DNA of 34,168 nucleotides from Rhizophagus sp. LPA8_4_AMF (GCA_021464525.1 JADRCO010000416.1:1-34168), one strand, 5' to 3'. Positions 10,423 to 22,500 are shown, counted from the first letter of the stretch. The notes: generated by a model not told the origin, from the sequence alone. Program-made: numbers and translations.

Positions 10423-12007
10423 CTATTTTTTACTAGGACGTAACCTTTGTCCTTCCCCTTTAAATGATGTTGGCTCATTTTCTGCTTGTTTATTGGCTCC
10501 AAATGGTACCACTTTATATCCAAAGAACAATTTACCAAATGGTAAATTCAATGGTGCAGGGATATTAGAAATAAGTCCATTTTTGTCATGTTCGCTATTT
10601 TCACTTTTCTCTTCCAATTTTGAACCAATTGTACTACTCTTTGAACTTGAAGCTTTTGATGATGATGATGATTTTACAGATTTCCCATTTAATCGTTGTC
10701 CGCTTCCTTGAAATGCTGAAAATCCTTTTGTATCTGCAATGGGTCCTTCTATATTTATCTTACTGGCCTATCGTTTAAAATAAATAGTTAATTAATATGT
10801 TTTCAAGATAAAGCATAATATTAATTCGTTCATATAATAAACTAACCATTGATTGCTTTGGCTGTGGTTTTTCTACGTAACCTACGGGAGGTGCAAAATC
10901 AACCTAATCATTTGTTAAAAGAATTGTAAGATTTTTTACGCGGTTAGAAATTAATTGATAAAATAAGATTTTTTTTTTAATCAATCTTTACCTCTAAATC
11001 TGTTTCAACAATTGAAATACCACTATGAGAATCAATAGGCTTAACTTCTAAAACCAAAATTTCATAAATTTTTTTATTATAATTTATTTGGATAACGTCT
11101 CCTTGTGTCAAAGTAGAAAAATTTCGAAGTGCATTTTCCAAACTAAATATATAATAAATATATTTTAATTAAAAAATTTAAAAGATATCCTTTTTGTAAA
11201 TTATTAAGAAAATTAAATATTTACACAGCTTTCGGATCATTTATATCCAAGAAATCGGGAGATTGAGGTTGAATCTTTACAAAAATTCCCAAAGGTAATG
11301 TTGTATTTTTTATTTCAATCAAATCTCCTTCACTCAGTGACAATGTTTGCATCATCTATAATTATACTTGTTATTATATATCAATTAAATCACTAAAACA
11401 AAAGAGATCAATCAATATTTCTTACCCAGTAAGGTAAATAGACACGACCTTCTTCAGCGATAAATTCAAGAACTCCAGCATGCGATTTTTGTTGACTACT
11501 TGTGTTACGTAATTCAAACAGCATAGGATACTGTATGTTCAAACTTGCTATAGAACAAATAGGTTACAATCAATAAAATACATTTTCTTATATTAATAAA
11601 TTTTAATCGAAATTTTCTTTAAAGCTTACCTAGTTTTGCCAACGCGCTAGGAGGTAAGATAACTAGTAAATTATCAAATAAATAAAAATATCGTAGATTT
11701 TAAATATCAACTACTCATTCTTTTGCTTTCAATACAATACTTTACGATTACTTACTTTTGCCACCAAAATTAATATTCTCTCTTTCATTTCCCTGCAACA
11801 TAACTACTGGATAGCATCTATACGTCTCAGTAAAACTCACATTTGGATTGTGAAGCGTTGGCATACCAAATAATGCTTGTTCGAGATGCTCAAAGTCTTC
11901 GAAACCTGCATACTATATACCAGTAAAAGAATAAGTTTCACTTGTTCCACTTGATATCATTTCTAAAAAAAAATACATTTTATATTAAATAACGTGTACT
12001 TTACCAT
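10423..12007 (-). CDS. UFD1: ubiquitin fusion degradation protein 1 (UFD1), Cdc48/p97 adaptor, 332 aa
   Basis: Eight exons on the minus strand: 12005-12007, 11756-11912, 11630-11662, 11426-11547, 11225-11355, 10992-11142, 10847-10903, 10423-10767. Introns are 67-93 nt and all phases close. UFD1 pairs with NPL4 to bring ubiquitylated substrates to the Cdc48/p97 ATPase in ER-associated and nuclear degradation. Diagnostic blocks in order are: [103 protein letters not shown] and [10 protein letters not shown]. Together these are the double-psi-barrel N-terminal domain. The C-terminal tail carries two SHP-type p97-binding motifs, [11 protein letters not shown] and [11 protein letters not shown]. 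The length is close to the usual ~300-360. The weakest part is the first exon: an ATG alone, spliced over a 92-nt GTAAAG...TATAG intron to [12 protein letters not shown]. Without it, the first ATG would be the M of MPTLHNPN, 16 residues further in. Confidence 0.92.
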
Positions 12008-12410
12008 TATAAATAATTTAATCAAAAGAAAATATTTTAAATAAATCAAAGAAAGAAAGAAAAAAAAATTTGTATTAAATATTAAAAAATAACGTAAGGG
12101 TTATTCAGTTTAATTATATATTAACTTATTGGGAGTACAAAATCGGATTGCAGCGTAATCCAAGTACGTAATCCTTCTATTCTATTATCATATACTAACG
12201 ATTTGTAGTATAATAGTATAATAGTATAATAGTATAATAGTATAATCAGATTAACGTCACTCGTGAATCCGAACAATTATTATTAATAGTTAAAATTTTT
12301 TTTATTTTAAAATTTTTCATGTAAAAAAACAAATATTGTAAACAACTGAATTTATTTGAATTTTTTTATTATTTCTTGTATTAATGCTACATATTTAATT
12401 TAGTTTTTTT
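12008..12410. other. upstream region of UFD1 and 3' end of the carrier gene
   Basis: No gene. It holds the 8-bp tandem repeat at 12207-12246 and A/T homopolymers. The promoter of UFD1 must lie here, but I see no defined element. Confidence 0.5.
12207..12246. repeat. 8-bp microsatellite, five copies
   Basis: Five perfect copies of AGTATAAT in tandem, about 200 bp upstream of the UFD1 start. Confidence 0.9.
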
Positions 12411-13791
12411 TTACCAGAGTAAATTCATAACCTTTAAGCTAGCTTCATAACCCAAAAACGTCGCTGCATTAGCCGGAAAAGCTCTAAATAAAGCTGGTCC
12501 AATGCCTTTGAACAATGCTTTTGTACCATCTTGTGCAATCGTTTTACGTAAACAATCAAAAGCATTTTTATAGGTACCTGGTGGAGCTGATTGTAATCGA
12601 GACTTGATAACATCCGGCGGAATCGCAATTGACCACATAGCAACTCCGGCCATACCTAAGAAAAGAATTTAAAATTTTAAAGGTTTGCCATAGTATTTTT
12701 CACTTTGTATATTTTATATACGTTAATTGATACATTACCACCAGCAAATAAAATAGCTGCAGGATTCAAAGAATCAGGAGTAGCATTTGCGGGTGTCAAT
12801 AATCTCTTAGTAACCTCATATGCTCCAAAATAAGCAGCTGATCCTGGACCATCCCGTGCTAATGTAGCCCCAACTCCACGATAAATACTTCTCAGACCTC
12901 CTTCCTTATAAAGTTGTCTTACAACATCAATTGGGCCCTTGTATTTATTTTCTCCTCCCTGTCCTTGAATTTGTAATAAAACTTTAACTCGTTCAACTGG
13001 TGACATTATCAATGTAGTTGGTCCCGCGGATATTCCACCTGCAATCATCAATTCTACAATGCTAAGATCTGGAGAAGAACGATTGGGATTCGCCCACAAG
13101 ACGATTTTTTTACCGAGGTTGTAAGACTATTATAAATGAGATTTATTAATCACACTACGAATGTAAGGTGGCTGATAAATAAACTTTCAGAAATTTACCC
13201 AAAAACTTATTGCGAAAATTGGTGTGATGCCCGCTAATGGAGGCCCCATACCCCTGTATAAACTTTTATACAATACGATTTATTAAATGAGGCACGATGA
13301 AAGTGAATGAATTCACACTATAAAAGAACAAAAATATCTAACACACCCACGAAATCCATCCTTTGCAATTATTTGTTTTGTTGCATCAACCATTCCTGTA
13401 TATGTTCCTTCGGGTGCTGTTTGCAAGCGAACCTACAAATATGACCGTACAGTATCTCGCAAATTTGTAACATAACACGAGAATGGAAATGATAAAATGC
13501 TAATATACCTTAATCAAATCAAATGGTTGACCTAATGAAAATTTTAAGGTATAATATTAAGCAAACTTTCTTTTCAATTGTATCTATAATTTGGCTTTCA
13601 TGTTCTATTTAAAAGTATTTCTTTTTTCAAATGAAAGAACAACACTCACCAACAAGAACACAGGTAACTCCACCAAACCCTCCCGCTAGAAAAGATTTAA
13701 CACTACTTGTAGTTTGTTCTTTTTTAACCTCTACAGCTTCCTCAGGCTGTATGAGAGTAGCGGGTTCGAGTGCGGTGACTTCTGTCGACAT
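12411..13791 (-). CDS. mitochondrial carnitine/acylcarnitine carrier, 315 aa
   Basis: Six exons on the minus strand: 13650-13791, 13509-13531 (a 23-nt microexon), 13347-13432, 13199-13262, 12739-13126, 12411-12655. All phases close. The product is a mitochondrial carrier (SLC25) of the inner membrane with three repeats, each showing the carrier signature: PFDLIKVRLQ, PVERVKVLLQ and PPDVIKSRLQ. The subfamily is indicated by TAPEGTYTGMVDATKQIIAKD, GLYRGMGPPLAGITPIFAISF, the LGKKI motif after helix 2, LLQIQGQGGENKYKGP, and SRLQSAPPGTYKNAFD followed by RAFPANAATFLGYE. These match acylcarnitine/carnitine exchangers (SLC25A20, yeast Crc1), which import fatty-acyl groups for beta-oxidation or move acetyl units. 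The N-terminus (about 30 residues, acidic) is longer than in the human protein. The length is normal for the family. A related ornithine-type carrier is the main alternative. Confidence 0.92.
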
Positions 13792-14075
13792 GGCGGCGTA
13801 CTGTTAATATTGCTGTAGTGTAATTTCATTGATTTTAAAGAACCAAGATCAAATATTTTTTGTACTACATTGTCTACAGTGGTGTTCCCAGTTGATAAAT
13901 TCAATGATCTACGAATTTACAATTCACGCAGACATTTTACGTAACACAGGGCCATCAGCATGGCAAAAAAAATCAGTTTTAATCATTTAATTATTGCAAG
14001 TTTAAGATGCATATATTTTATATATTTAAAATAATACAGAAATCATATTCGTTATTATAAATATTTATTGCAGTG

Positions 14076-16911
14076 TTAATGAATTGATGTAATATGAGCT
14101 ATAAAAGCGAAATAAATGTGATTAGTAATTTTAACGCATCAAAGATATAAAAAATGTAGTAATAAACATAAACTTTACATCTTAAAGGACATGCGACAGG
14201 CGATGTATCATCCACTATGACTTCATGAAATTTACGTTGAAATTGATACTTAATTTTTAATTGCTTAGGTTCTCCCATACATGGATCGTAAAATCCCATG
14301 ATGTTTGACTATCAAAATACAGAGGAGGCTTACTATTTCATTAAATATTTCGAATCGTTAATTTAAAAAAAAAAGAAAATTAGAATTACCTTTGAGTATC
14401 CTCCTGGAATAGTTAATTGTGAATCATGTACAAGAGCTTGAACTGGTATTCTCACATCAGCAACGTCTTTTTCTTCGTTTAAGGGGACGTCTCTTAAACT
14501 TGATATATTGCCATACCAAGCTTCTAGAATAACTAGGCCATCCTTTTCTTTTTCCGCTTCTATCTTGCGTTCCACTGAAGGCAGTAGAAGACGAATGGCT
14601 TCTATCGCTTCTCTCTTACGATTTTCTATATACTCTGCATGAAGCTCCCGGAGAGCTGCCAATTTCCTTAATTGAATAAGTAAAGTTGATTTAGTATTTA
14701 CTTCCATTATAAACACTAGCAGAAATTGTATAACAAATTATACGGACTCAGCCTTCTTCTTTTGTCGTCTAGGCATTAATATGACTTGCTCAACTGCGGT
14801 AATTGTTATAATTGGTAGAATGGTGCCCCAAAGAATTATTTTATAGTTAAATTCCGGTGAAACCAGAATTGGTATAGTTATTCTTTGTCCTAATCGAGAT
14901 AATCTGAAATAAAGAATCATTTAAGAATGTTTCAAAGAAATAAATTATTTTACGCAAATTTATAATTTACCTGCATTTAAAAGTTACCCCATGGGGAATT
15001 CCACATTCAATTGCCAAAGAAGCTTTCGTATATTCCGTAACTTTACGTTCACCTAATAAAACTGCTGTCAAACCACTAGAAGTTGATAATGTGGCTGATG
15101 TTTTAATTAGATAATCATTAAAAAGTTTATGATTATAATTAAATGACATATAAATTTGTGCAAGTCCCGTCTATGTAATAAAAATTGTTATTAATTAGAG
15201 GATTATAATGAATCGGATTTCTTTTTTTTTCAGTATACATATATATATTTTTCGTGTTGTCATACCTGTATTTCAAAATTGTATCCTGACCTTTCGAAAG
15301 AGCCATTAATACTTATAGCAACCGCTGACTTTTCACGTCTGGAATACAATCCATGTTTTCCCCAAGGGCCTAACGACCATGCTCCAGTTTTATAAGTGAG
15401 ATAACTATAATTCAATCATACATTAACTTATTGTTCACTAATATTTATTAAAAGCTTAATATAAATATATTTTACCCGGTAACATTTCTCCCTAATACAC
15501 GACCACCTGTAAATACCAAATTTGGTGGAGAGTAAATAGAATCTATATGACCCGAGACAATGACAAAACTTTTTACAACGAAAGAAAATGGTTAAAATAT
15601 TTGACATTAATTAACTGAACCTTATATTTTAAATACATACCTATCTGCATCGATACTATATGAAGCCTTTGCAGTCAGAATTCTAGGTTGAACTATAGAA
15701 GATCCGACCTAATACGACGATTGCGTCCATCTTATTTCAACAACTTGTTGGAAATATATTATATTAACAAAGTACAAGTAATTTCCAACATACTTCAGCC
15801 CAAACTTTTGGTGAAAATGAATGCCGTAATGTCCCGATAATATTACCACCACCTATTCCATTACGTAGAATAGTTTGGCCAACTACTACTGCTTGAGTTT
15901 GTGGTCGTAATTGAGTCTGTTATACATGAAGAATAAGTAATTTCAATCTAAATAAAAAAAAGATTTCAGTCTAGAATGAAATGATCATACTTCGAAGGAA
16001 TGTTTCATGCTAAGCTGTTTTACTTCAGCATTCTCAAAAATGTTCTGTATATTAAATATAGAGAATCGATTGCTTTGACGACTTCTACCATCATAAGGAT
16101 CAAACACTTGTGTTGCGTCTATGATTAATTGAAGATCTCCCTATTGAATATAATAGATTTTATAATTCTGTATAAATTTGGTCTTTTTTTAGAAATATAA
16201 ATAAACATTTGATAAATCTCACCTTTGCTTTGACCATATTTTCGACTTCTTGTTGCCTTTTTAATCTGGCTTGTCTTTCGAATTCTTCTCTAAGCTAATC
16301 GTAAATTATATTATGGTTTCATTACTATTTAAAGTACAATTAAAATTGACATAATTAACATATGCCAACCTCTTGTGGAGTCTTCAAGCGAGGCCCAACC
16401 TCCCAAGAAGTACTTAATCCTTCTTCACCAAACATATCATATACAATTCTTTTATTCGGATCCGTAAGGACTGAACAAATAGATATAATGTAAGACACAA
16501 TATCTTCATTTGCGTAATTCGAACAATAACAAAATCTCATATTTCATTAAATCAAGAAGGTAGTTTATACCTCAAGTTCACTTGCCTTCGTAAGCTTTTT
16601 GAATAACTTGAAATTTTGTTTCCGCTGCTTTCTTATTTTCCGGATTTATATGTTTATCTGGGTGAAAAGTTCTACATAACCGTTTATAAGCGTCTTTAAT
16701 TTCTTCTTCAGTTGCCTATTTGGAAAAAAAAAATTTGTAATTTTTTTTTTTTATTAATTCTTCTATAAGGAGATAATAGTACCTCTTTAGGAACGCTAAG
16801 GACGCCATATAAATCTAATGGAGGAGGTGTCGGCACCTCCTGGTCATAATCAATCTCTTCGTAGTCTCCGTCTAAGTTTGGTACCGAGCTAGAACTTTCA
16901 TACGAGTCCAT
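14076..16911 (-). CDS. DNAJC11: DNAJC11-type mitochondrial J-domain protein, 590 aa
   Basis: Fourteen exons on the minus strand: 16783-16911, 16586-16715, 16370-16470, 16223-16294, 15991-16140, 15794-15916, 15641-15708, 15476-15568, 15266-15404, 14971-15170, 14744-14903, 14390-14644, 14179-14308, 14076-14098. The J domain spans about residues 32-105, with the HPD motif at 61-63 (FHPDKH), preceded by YGVLSVPKEATEEEIKDAY. Next is a coiled stretch (LREEFERQARLKRQQEVE), a long beta-rich middle, and the DUF3395-type C-terminal region ending GFYDPCMGEPKQLKIKYQF. This architecture is that of DNAJC11, a mitochondrial outer-membrane-associated partner of the MICOS/SAM bridge that supports cristae. The length (about 560 usual) fits. 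Two oddities: the intron at 16471-16585 seems to begin GC (GCAAGT), and the 14645-14743 intron needs a weak acceptor (CGGGAG) to keep phase. The start at 16911 is the only upstream ATG in frame. It is divergent from the VanZ-like gene. Confidence 0.9.
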
Positions 16912-17129
16912 TTAAATTAAACCAATTAAACCTAATAATACAAAAAATTTTCATAAATAAGATGCGTATCACACTTTTATATCGGATGAATTTGATTTGA
17001 CGTAGATGGTATAACAGATCGACAAGCGAATCTCTAAAAAACGCCTTTTCTAAAGAAGACATATTTGGCATTCACATACTATTTCCGCAATACCACAATA
17101 CCACATGTTATTTAATAATATATTTAATC
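16912..17129. promoter_or_regulatory. short divergent promoter region between the DNAJC11-type and VanZ-like genes
   Basis: 218 bp separate two opposite start codons, so both promoters must lie here. A repeated accacaataccacaa-type direct repeat is seen near 17090-17104, but no named box was recognised. Confidence 0.55.
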
Positions 17130-17706
17130 ATGCGTTTCCTTCCATTCATGTGCGTCGTCTTGTTATTAATCATTCTTTCCATTCTTGGTTTTGCACCCAA
17201 CATTCATATCAAAATTCCAGATAAATTACTTCACTTTATAGGATTTTTTATTTTGACGGTAGCGATTTACTTTACATTGGATCGGAATATAAAATGGAAT
17301 GCCGTAGTTACCGGTACATTATCATTCTCAGCGTCTTTGATAAGTGAAGTCATTCAAGGCTTTTTACCAGTAAGTATTTACAATAGTATATCTAAAATCT
17401 AAAATATACAATAAATAATTAAAAAATTCTTACATCGATTAAAATTTAATAATTCATTCAGTACAAAATTTTTGACTGGCAAGATATCGCGGTATGAATT
17501 CACCTTATCTCTTAATATGTATTTGACATGTAAAGGGATATTAATTAAACTTTCGAAAATCATAGGCAAATTTCCTTGGTTCTTCTTTGGGGCTTGCTCT
17601 TTCAATATTTGGGGATTGGATACGTAACCGATTCACTATATATGAGAAATACAAGCAAGTTGACTGTGAAAATTTCGATGAAAATACCGATATTCCCTTA
17701 ACATAA
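17130..17706 (+). CDS. VanZ-like small membrane protein, 136 aa
   Basis: Three exons: 17130-17369, 17462-17491 (30 nt) and 17566-17706, joined by GTAAGT...TTCAG and GTATGA...CATAG introns of 92 and 74 nt. Hydrophobic helices lie at about residues 4-23, 35-51 and 58-75, and another after FDWQDIAANFLGSSLGLA. The motifs DKLLHFIGFF, SEVIQGFLPYKIFDWQD and ANFLGSSLG are the VanZ-like pattern (H-F near the second helix, E-x-x-Q-x-x-x-P...D-x-x-D...N-x-x-G). VanZ-like proteins occur in bacteria, where VanZ gives low-level teicoplanin resistance, and are widespread in fungi with no settled role. The C-terminal about 25 residues are hydrophilic. Without the 30-nt exon the conserved YKIFDWQDIA block would be lost, which supports the splice model. 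Confidence 0.85.
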
Positions 17707-17961
17707 TTATCTTGTTATCTTGTACAATTATTTATTATTATTTACAGTATAAACATGATGCTTCAAAAAACAATAACTGATATTTGTATTAGAATAAATT
17801 TAATCAGTAGAGTATTGGTATATAGTTATATATAGTCATTATATATTGTCCAATTATATAAATTTCCGATTTTCGTGTTCGTGTACTTTTGTGTACTTTT
17901 GTGCAGCATAATAATAAAAGTATTGGTCTTAAAAAATTAAATTCGTTTTTTTCTACATAAA

Positions 17962-18873
17962 ATGTCTTCAGAGGATTCCCTTTACGCTAGATATAAACAT
18001 GGAAAATCTATTTCTATCCCGCCAATCTCAGCATGGTCTTTAGGAGGAATAGGATCCGTCCCGGCTCCGTATCCTCTGTCATTCAAAACCGAAGGTTTTG
18101 TAATAACGAGAAAAAAACATCAGTGAGTTTGCTAAAACGTCAAATTAAACTTATACCTTCTTAAAGCTAGTGAAGAAGAAAAGCGTAACAAGTATGGTTT
18201 CGTTGGAGGGAAGACAATAACACCTACAGAGGACATATTAACTGTACTGTATCGCCTTTTTTTAAAGTTTGGAGAATATATACTCTTTAGTATTATGAGT
18301 TTTAATTTTTTTATTATTTATCTCAATAATTAAAGTCCTATCGTGAAACCTCAAGTAGCGTTGTTCGATCTCCAAGTTCTACTAAGCAAATGTCAATCTT
18401 GGCACAAACAACCCCCACGAGAAAACCCAAAGCACAAATACTAAAGTTGGATTCAACTCCCCCTATTGATTCAAAGCCAACACCTCGTCCATCTAAGTTA
18501 CTAGGTCAGACTTCATTTTATGGATACACGTCATATTATACTGATGAATCGTCATTCCGAGCGGAAAGTTTAACCGGTCCAGGCTTTGGTGGTTTGAAAC
18601 GTTCATCACAAGTCACTCTATCGCAGTTCGATGATAACGTTTATGTCAGGTTAGTAATTTCAGGTATATAAAGCATATTATATTATTGTTCACACACATA
18701 TTAATCACACTATTAATTGAAATAGGGAGGATCCATCAATTGCAACAACATTTGATCCTGAAAAAGATAAATCGTTGTATGATATTTCTCTGGGTCTTTA
18801 TCGACAATTCAGCAATGGAGATATCTTAGATTCTGATGATAAATTAAATGAAGATCTTAAGAAAAATTATTGA
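17962..18873 (+). CDS. unrecognised Ser/Thr/Pro-rich protein, 231 aa
   Basis: Four exons: 17962-18122, 18171-18243, 18336-18649 and 18726-18873. All phases close, and introns are 48, 92 and 76 nt (the first unusually short). I do not recognise the family. Conserved-looking blocks are IPPISAWSLGGIGSVPAP, YPLSFKTEGFVITRKKH, YGYTSYYTDESSFRAESL, GPGFGGLKRSS and SLYDISLGLYRQFSNGDI. The middle (about residues 80-150) is rich in Ser, Thr, Pro and Lys and probably disordered. There is no signal peptide or membrane helix. Tyr and Gly residues in spaced short motifs suggest a scaffold or binding protein rather than an enzyme. The last exon has a decayed copy just downstream. Confidence 0.7.
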
Positions 18874-19178
18874 TGTCTCGTACATACATACATACATACA
18901 TTATTTAGGAAGTTCCAATTCAATGCTACAATATTTGATCCTTAAGATATTTCCTTAAGTCTTTATCGACATGATATGTTGATCTTAAGAATTACTGATG
19001 TCTTTATATATATGTATATTTTTTAATTACTAAATAAACTTGAACTTAGAAATGTCGCCTAAATAAATTTTACCAAATAAGGAATATGACAACGAAATAA
19101 CTTTCGGAAAAGAACTTCGAACAGAAACTCGATGTAATTAATGTGTAAAAATATGATTTTATTATTAAATACTGTATA
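18874..19178. other. 3' flank with TACA microsatellite and decayed copy of the preceding exon
   Basis: A (CATA)n run at about 18881-18900 is followed at 18909-19005 by sequence that aligns with the last exon of the preceding gene: ACAATATTTGATCCT, then GATATTTCC..AGTCTTTATCGACA, then GATCTTAAGAATTA.TGATGTCT. Internal parts are deleted and the frame is lost. An intact gene is absent. Confidence 0.65.
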
Positions 19179-19312
19179 CAGTTCACCCTCATTATAGTGA
19201 GTAGTGAGAAATTCACTATCCTGAAGGTCATTTATTAAAATCTGTACCTGAACTTTCTTCATTATAGCAAGTTATTCACTATATAAAAATTCACAATAGG
19301 GAGGGTGAACTG
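19179..19312. mobile_element. 134-bp Tc1/mariner-type MITE
   Basis: The ends are inverted copies, CAGTTCACCCTC...GAGGGTGAACTG. The match extends to 19 of 22 positions, and each end is flanked by TA (19177-19178 and 19313-19314). The CAGT terminus plus TA duplication is typical of Tc1/mariner/pogo elements. Internal CACTAT/ATAGTGA subrepeats let it fold further. No coding capacity. It lies between two same-direction genes, about 260 bp upstream of the next start codon, so it may supply 3'-end or upstream sequence. Confidence 0.85.
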
Positions 19313-19570
19313 TACAAATAAAGATAACTAAAGTACGTTAATGTTCACATGGTTTATAAAAAAAACTTATGAAAACGGATTACCTGCTACAAAATCTTCG
19401 GATGATCTTTCTAGTATCCTTCCCATATTGGTGCTATAATTTTATTAATTTATTGAAAGTACGTTGTACCAAGAAAATGTCATATATTGTATCAAACATT
19501 TGAAATATTTCATTCTTATCACTTTTACCCTTCAATTCTAATATTTCGTAAATAGAATTAGAAATAAATA

Positions 19571-22500
19571 ATGGAAGAGAATTTGGCTCAAAGGGAATCT
19601 CTTGGTACACAGCCCCAGTCACAGCGGCAAAGTTTGACAAGAACTTTGCGAGCTAATCTCCCTAAATACTTCAACAAAAGTCACTATAATAATGATATCA
19701 GTGCTATCCCTTCACAAATAGAGAATTCAGACAATTCAGACAATTTTCTTTTAGTGTCGGTATCAAATTTTCGACAACCACCAAAACACCATATTATGTT
19801 TATTTTAATTACAATTGTTGATTTAATTGTAATTACTATGTTCTTAAAGCAAAGTTCTGGGAATCATTCATGGGACTTAGTTGGTCTCGGAATATTTCGG
19901 ATAATTTTAGTGCTAGGAGTGACTTCATCAATTCGGATCAGGGACTTGGGCTGGATACTGGGAGGTGCATGCGGGGTAAGTTTGTCACCCTTGTTTGTGA
20001 TACCGTTTTTGTTTAAATTAATTTACTAATTTAGACAAATCCATTCACTATTATTAGGCTTCCTCATTGTACATCATATTTAAGGCCTGTTTGTTAGTTC
20101 AATCTAAACATCCAATTGACTTCGTTTTAACTTCTTTCATTTTCTGTCAAATATATTGGATAACTTTCATTTTAGTAATAACTGATAAAAAAGCACGAAC
20201 ATATTGTTTACTAGACGGTAATATATTTTTTGAAGAAGAAGAACATAGTCAATCTAGCCCTTTGAATACACTTCGTAGGGACTTAAAGTTAAATTCAAAT
20301 ATACGAACATATGGTGCTACTGTTCATGGTAGTGACAATATTGACACTTTAATTAATGAAGGTGAAATTACTAGTTCAGCAATCGATATTTTAGAATCTA
20401 GAAGAGATTATAATACTATTAAAATATCCAATACTTCTGCTTCCACATCATTACCGATCCCAATCGCATCATCTGCAGAAAGAAGTGACAAATCATTAAA
20501 GAGATACAAGAATAAAATGAAATTACAAGATAGTGAATTTCCTTTGCATAAACATAAGAGTAAAAATGTTGCAGAAGATGATGAACAATTGAACGGACAA
20601 AATAATGGTATCAATAGCACTTCTAGGATATATCCAACTAAAGCTGATACTGATGATGATTTTTTGTTAAATGATGATTATGGTGATGAAGGATTGATCG
20701 TAACTTCCATCGGATGCGGTGAAAGTGTTAGAGATCGATATTTTCAACCATCAAAAGATGATTTTCTTGATTTTAAAACATCTGCTTTAAATGATGAATC
20801 AGGTGATGAAAATGATGAAACTGTCGCAGCAGAAGCTGGTGACTCAAATGATGAATCCTTGTCGGAGAACCATAAAAAACCTATTAAATTTATTGAAATT
20901 AATTCTAACGATAAGAAAACTTCAACCTCCTTTGAAAAACCTTATATACGTAAATACCCAAGTGAAAGTTTGGGAAATTTTCATTATGAAGAGGATGAAG
21001 AATTTAATTTTCAGTCAAATTATGCAAGAGGTGATGATGATTTTGTTGGGAGTGCGCCAGTTGGGAATGGGAGGTGGTCTACTTTGAAAAGGAAAAAAAT
21101 TGAGTTAGATGTCAGTAATCAATCAAACGAAAATTTGAATTATATTGGTGGTTCGAAAGGCAAAGAAATTTCTGAGTCAGAAATCATTAATAATGAGTAT
21201 GGTAAAGAGAAAAAGAAATATGAACCTATTATGTCCCCTAATTCTAGTTTACTAACTGCTGCATTTAGTTCTGAATTAACTTTGCAAAGTAATTCTAAGA
21301 CAAAATCACCTGAAAAATCTGATGAGCAAGTACAATCATCCGAAGCAAGTGATACAGAAACATCGTCTATATCAAAAAACCGTCCAGATTTGTCAATTAC
21401 ACTCCCATCTACTGTTTTTTCGGTTAATCAGAATAATTTTACACCAAAATCATCGTCACCTTTAGCTTCTCGCGTTCCAATTTTCGCTTCAACCGAAAAT
21501 AATGAAGAAAACATAATACAAGATAATAATGATTCCAAATCAAATGTTCTTGTCGGTAAAAAAATTAACAATTTATCAATAACACCTGAAAATGGTGCAA
21601 ATATTTTATTAACCCCAATAGTAGAAGAATCAAATCCATTAACGTTAAAAGGAAACCCGTATTCTTTAAGTACACTTAAGAATTCTAATAATAATAACAT
21701 CAATAATGATATAAGTGTTATTAAAAAATCGAGTCATACTCGTGAACCTTCAAATTCCCTTCAAATGTTATTCGCTGATATTCAGAATAATAATGAGAAA
21801 AATTCAAACAATTCAACTAATAAAAATAATAATAACAATAATTTAGGAATAGATAATAATGAAAATAACCAAACAATATTTACAAATAGCTTTAATATAG
21901 CAGTAAAGAAATTTTGGAATAATGAATTTAGTGAAGCGGAAGGAATTTTTAATAGGTTTAAAAATTGTATACCAAGATGGAATGTCACTTACGCTGAAAT
22001 GCAATTAGTCAAACATTTAATGAAAGGTCAATCATTAGATAATGAAAACCCAGAATTAACAAATGCTCTTATGGAAGCTGAAAAACTAGCCATAAAAGTT
22101 TGTGAAAATAAAGATGATTTTGTAAGATATATATGGCTTGGATTAGCGATAATATTTTAAATTACATGAAAACTAATTTGAGTTTTGTTTTTTTTTGTAG
22201 GAAACATCATTTTCACTGTTCAGAACGGATATATGGAAGGCATATATTAGACCAAATAATAGTCCATCAGAAGATGAAGCAGGATTCGCGTCATTACGTG
22301 CAAATTTTCGATGGGATTGTGAATTAGCAATGGCGGATATTCTCCTTTTCCATGCAATTTTACAAGTTGTTGGAGGAAGTGAAATTAAAGGGGCATTTAA
22401 CTTACGTAAAGCATGGAAAACTTATTCAAAAGTTCGTGACGAAATTGATCGAATTAAACGTGATGCGGGAAAAAATGATCATAAGCATGAATTAAGTAGT

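Noticed and set aside
14738..14744. Frame stop after KKKAES in the DNAJC11-type gene read as a pseudogene lesion
   Set aside because: A GT donor sits exactly there and a 99-nt in-phase intron restores the conserved downstream block, so splicing is the simpler reading.
17130..17706. Recent bacterial transfer of the VanZ-like gene
   Set aside because: It has two typical local introns and local base composition, and VanZ-like proteins are common in fungi.
19059..19262. 67-codon minus-strand frame
   Set aside because: It runs into the Tc1-type MITE and has no splice continuation or recognisable motif.
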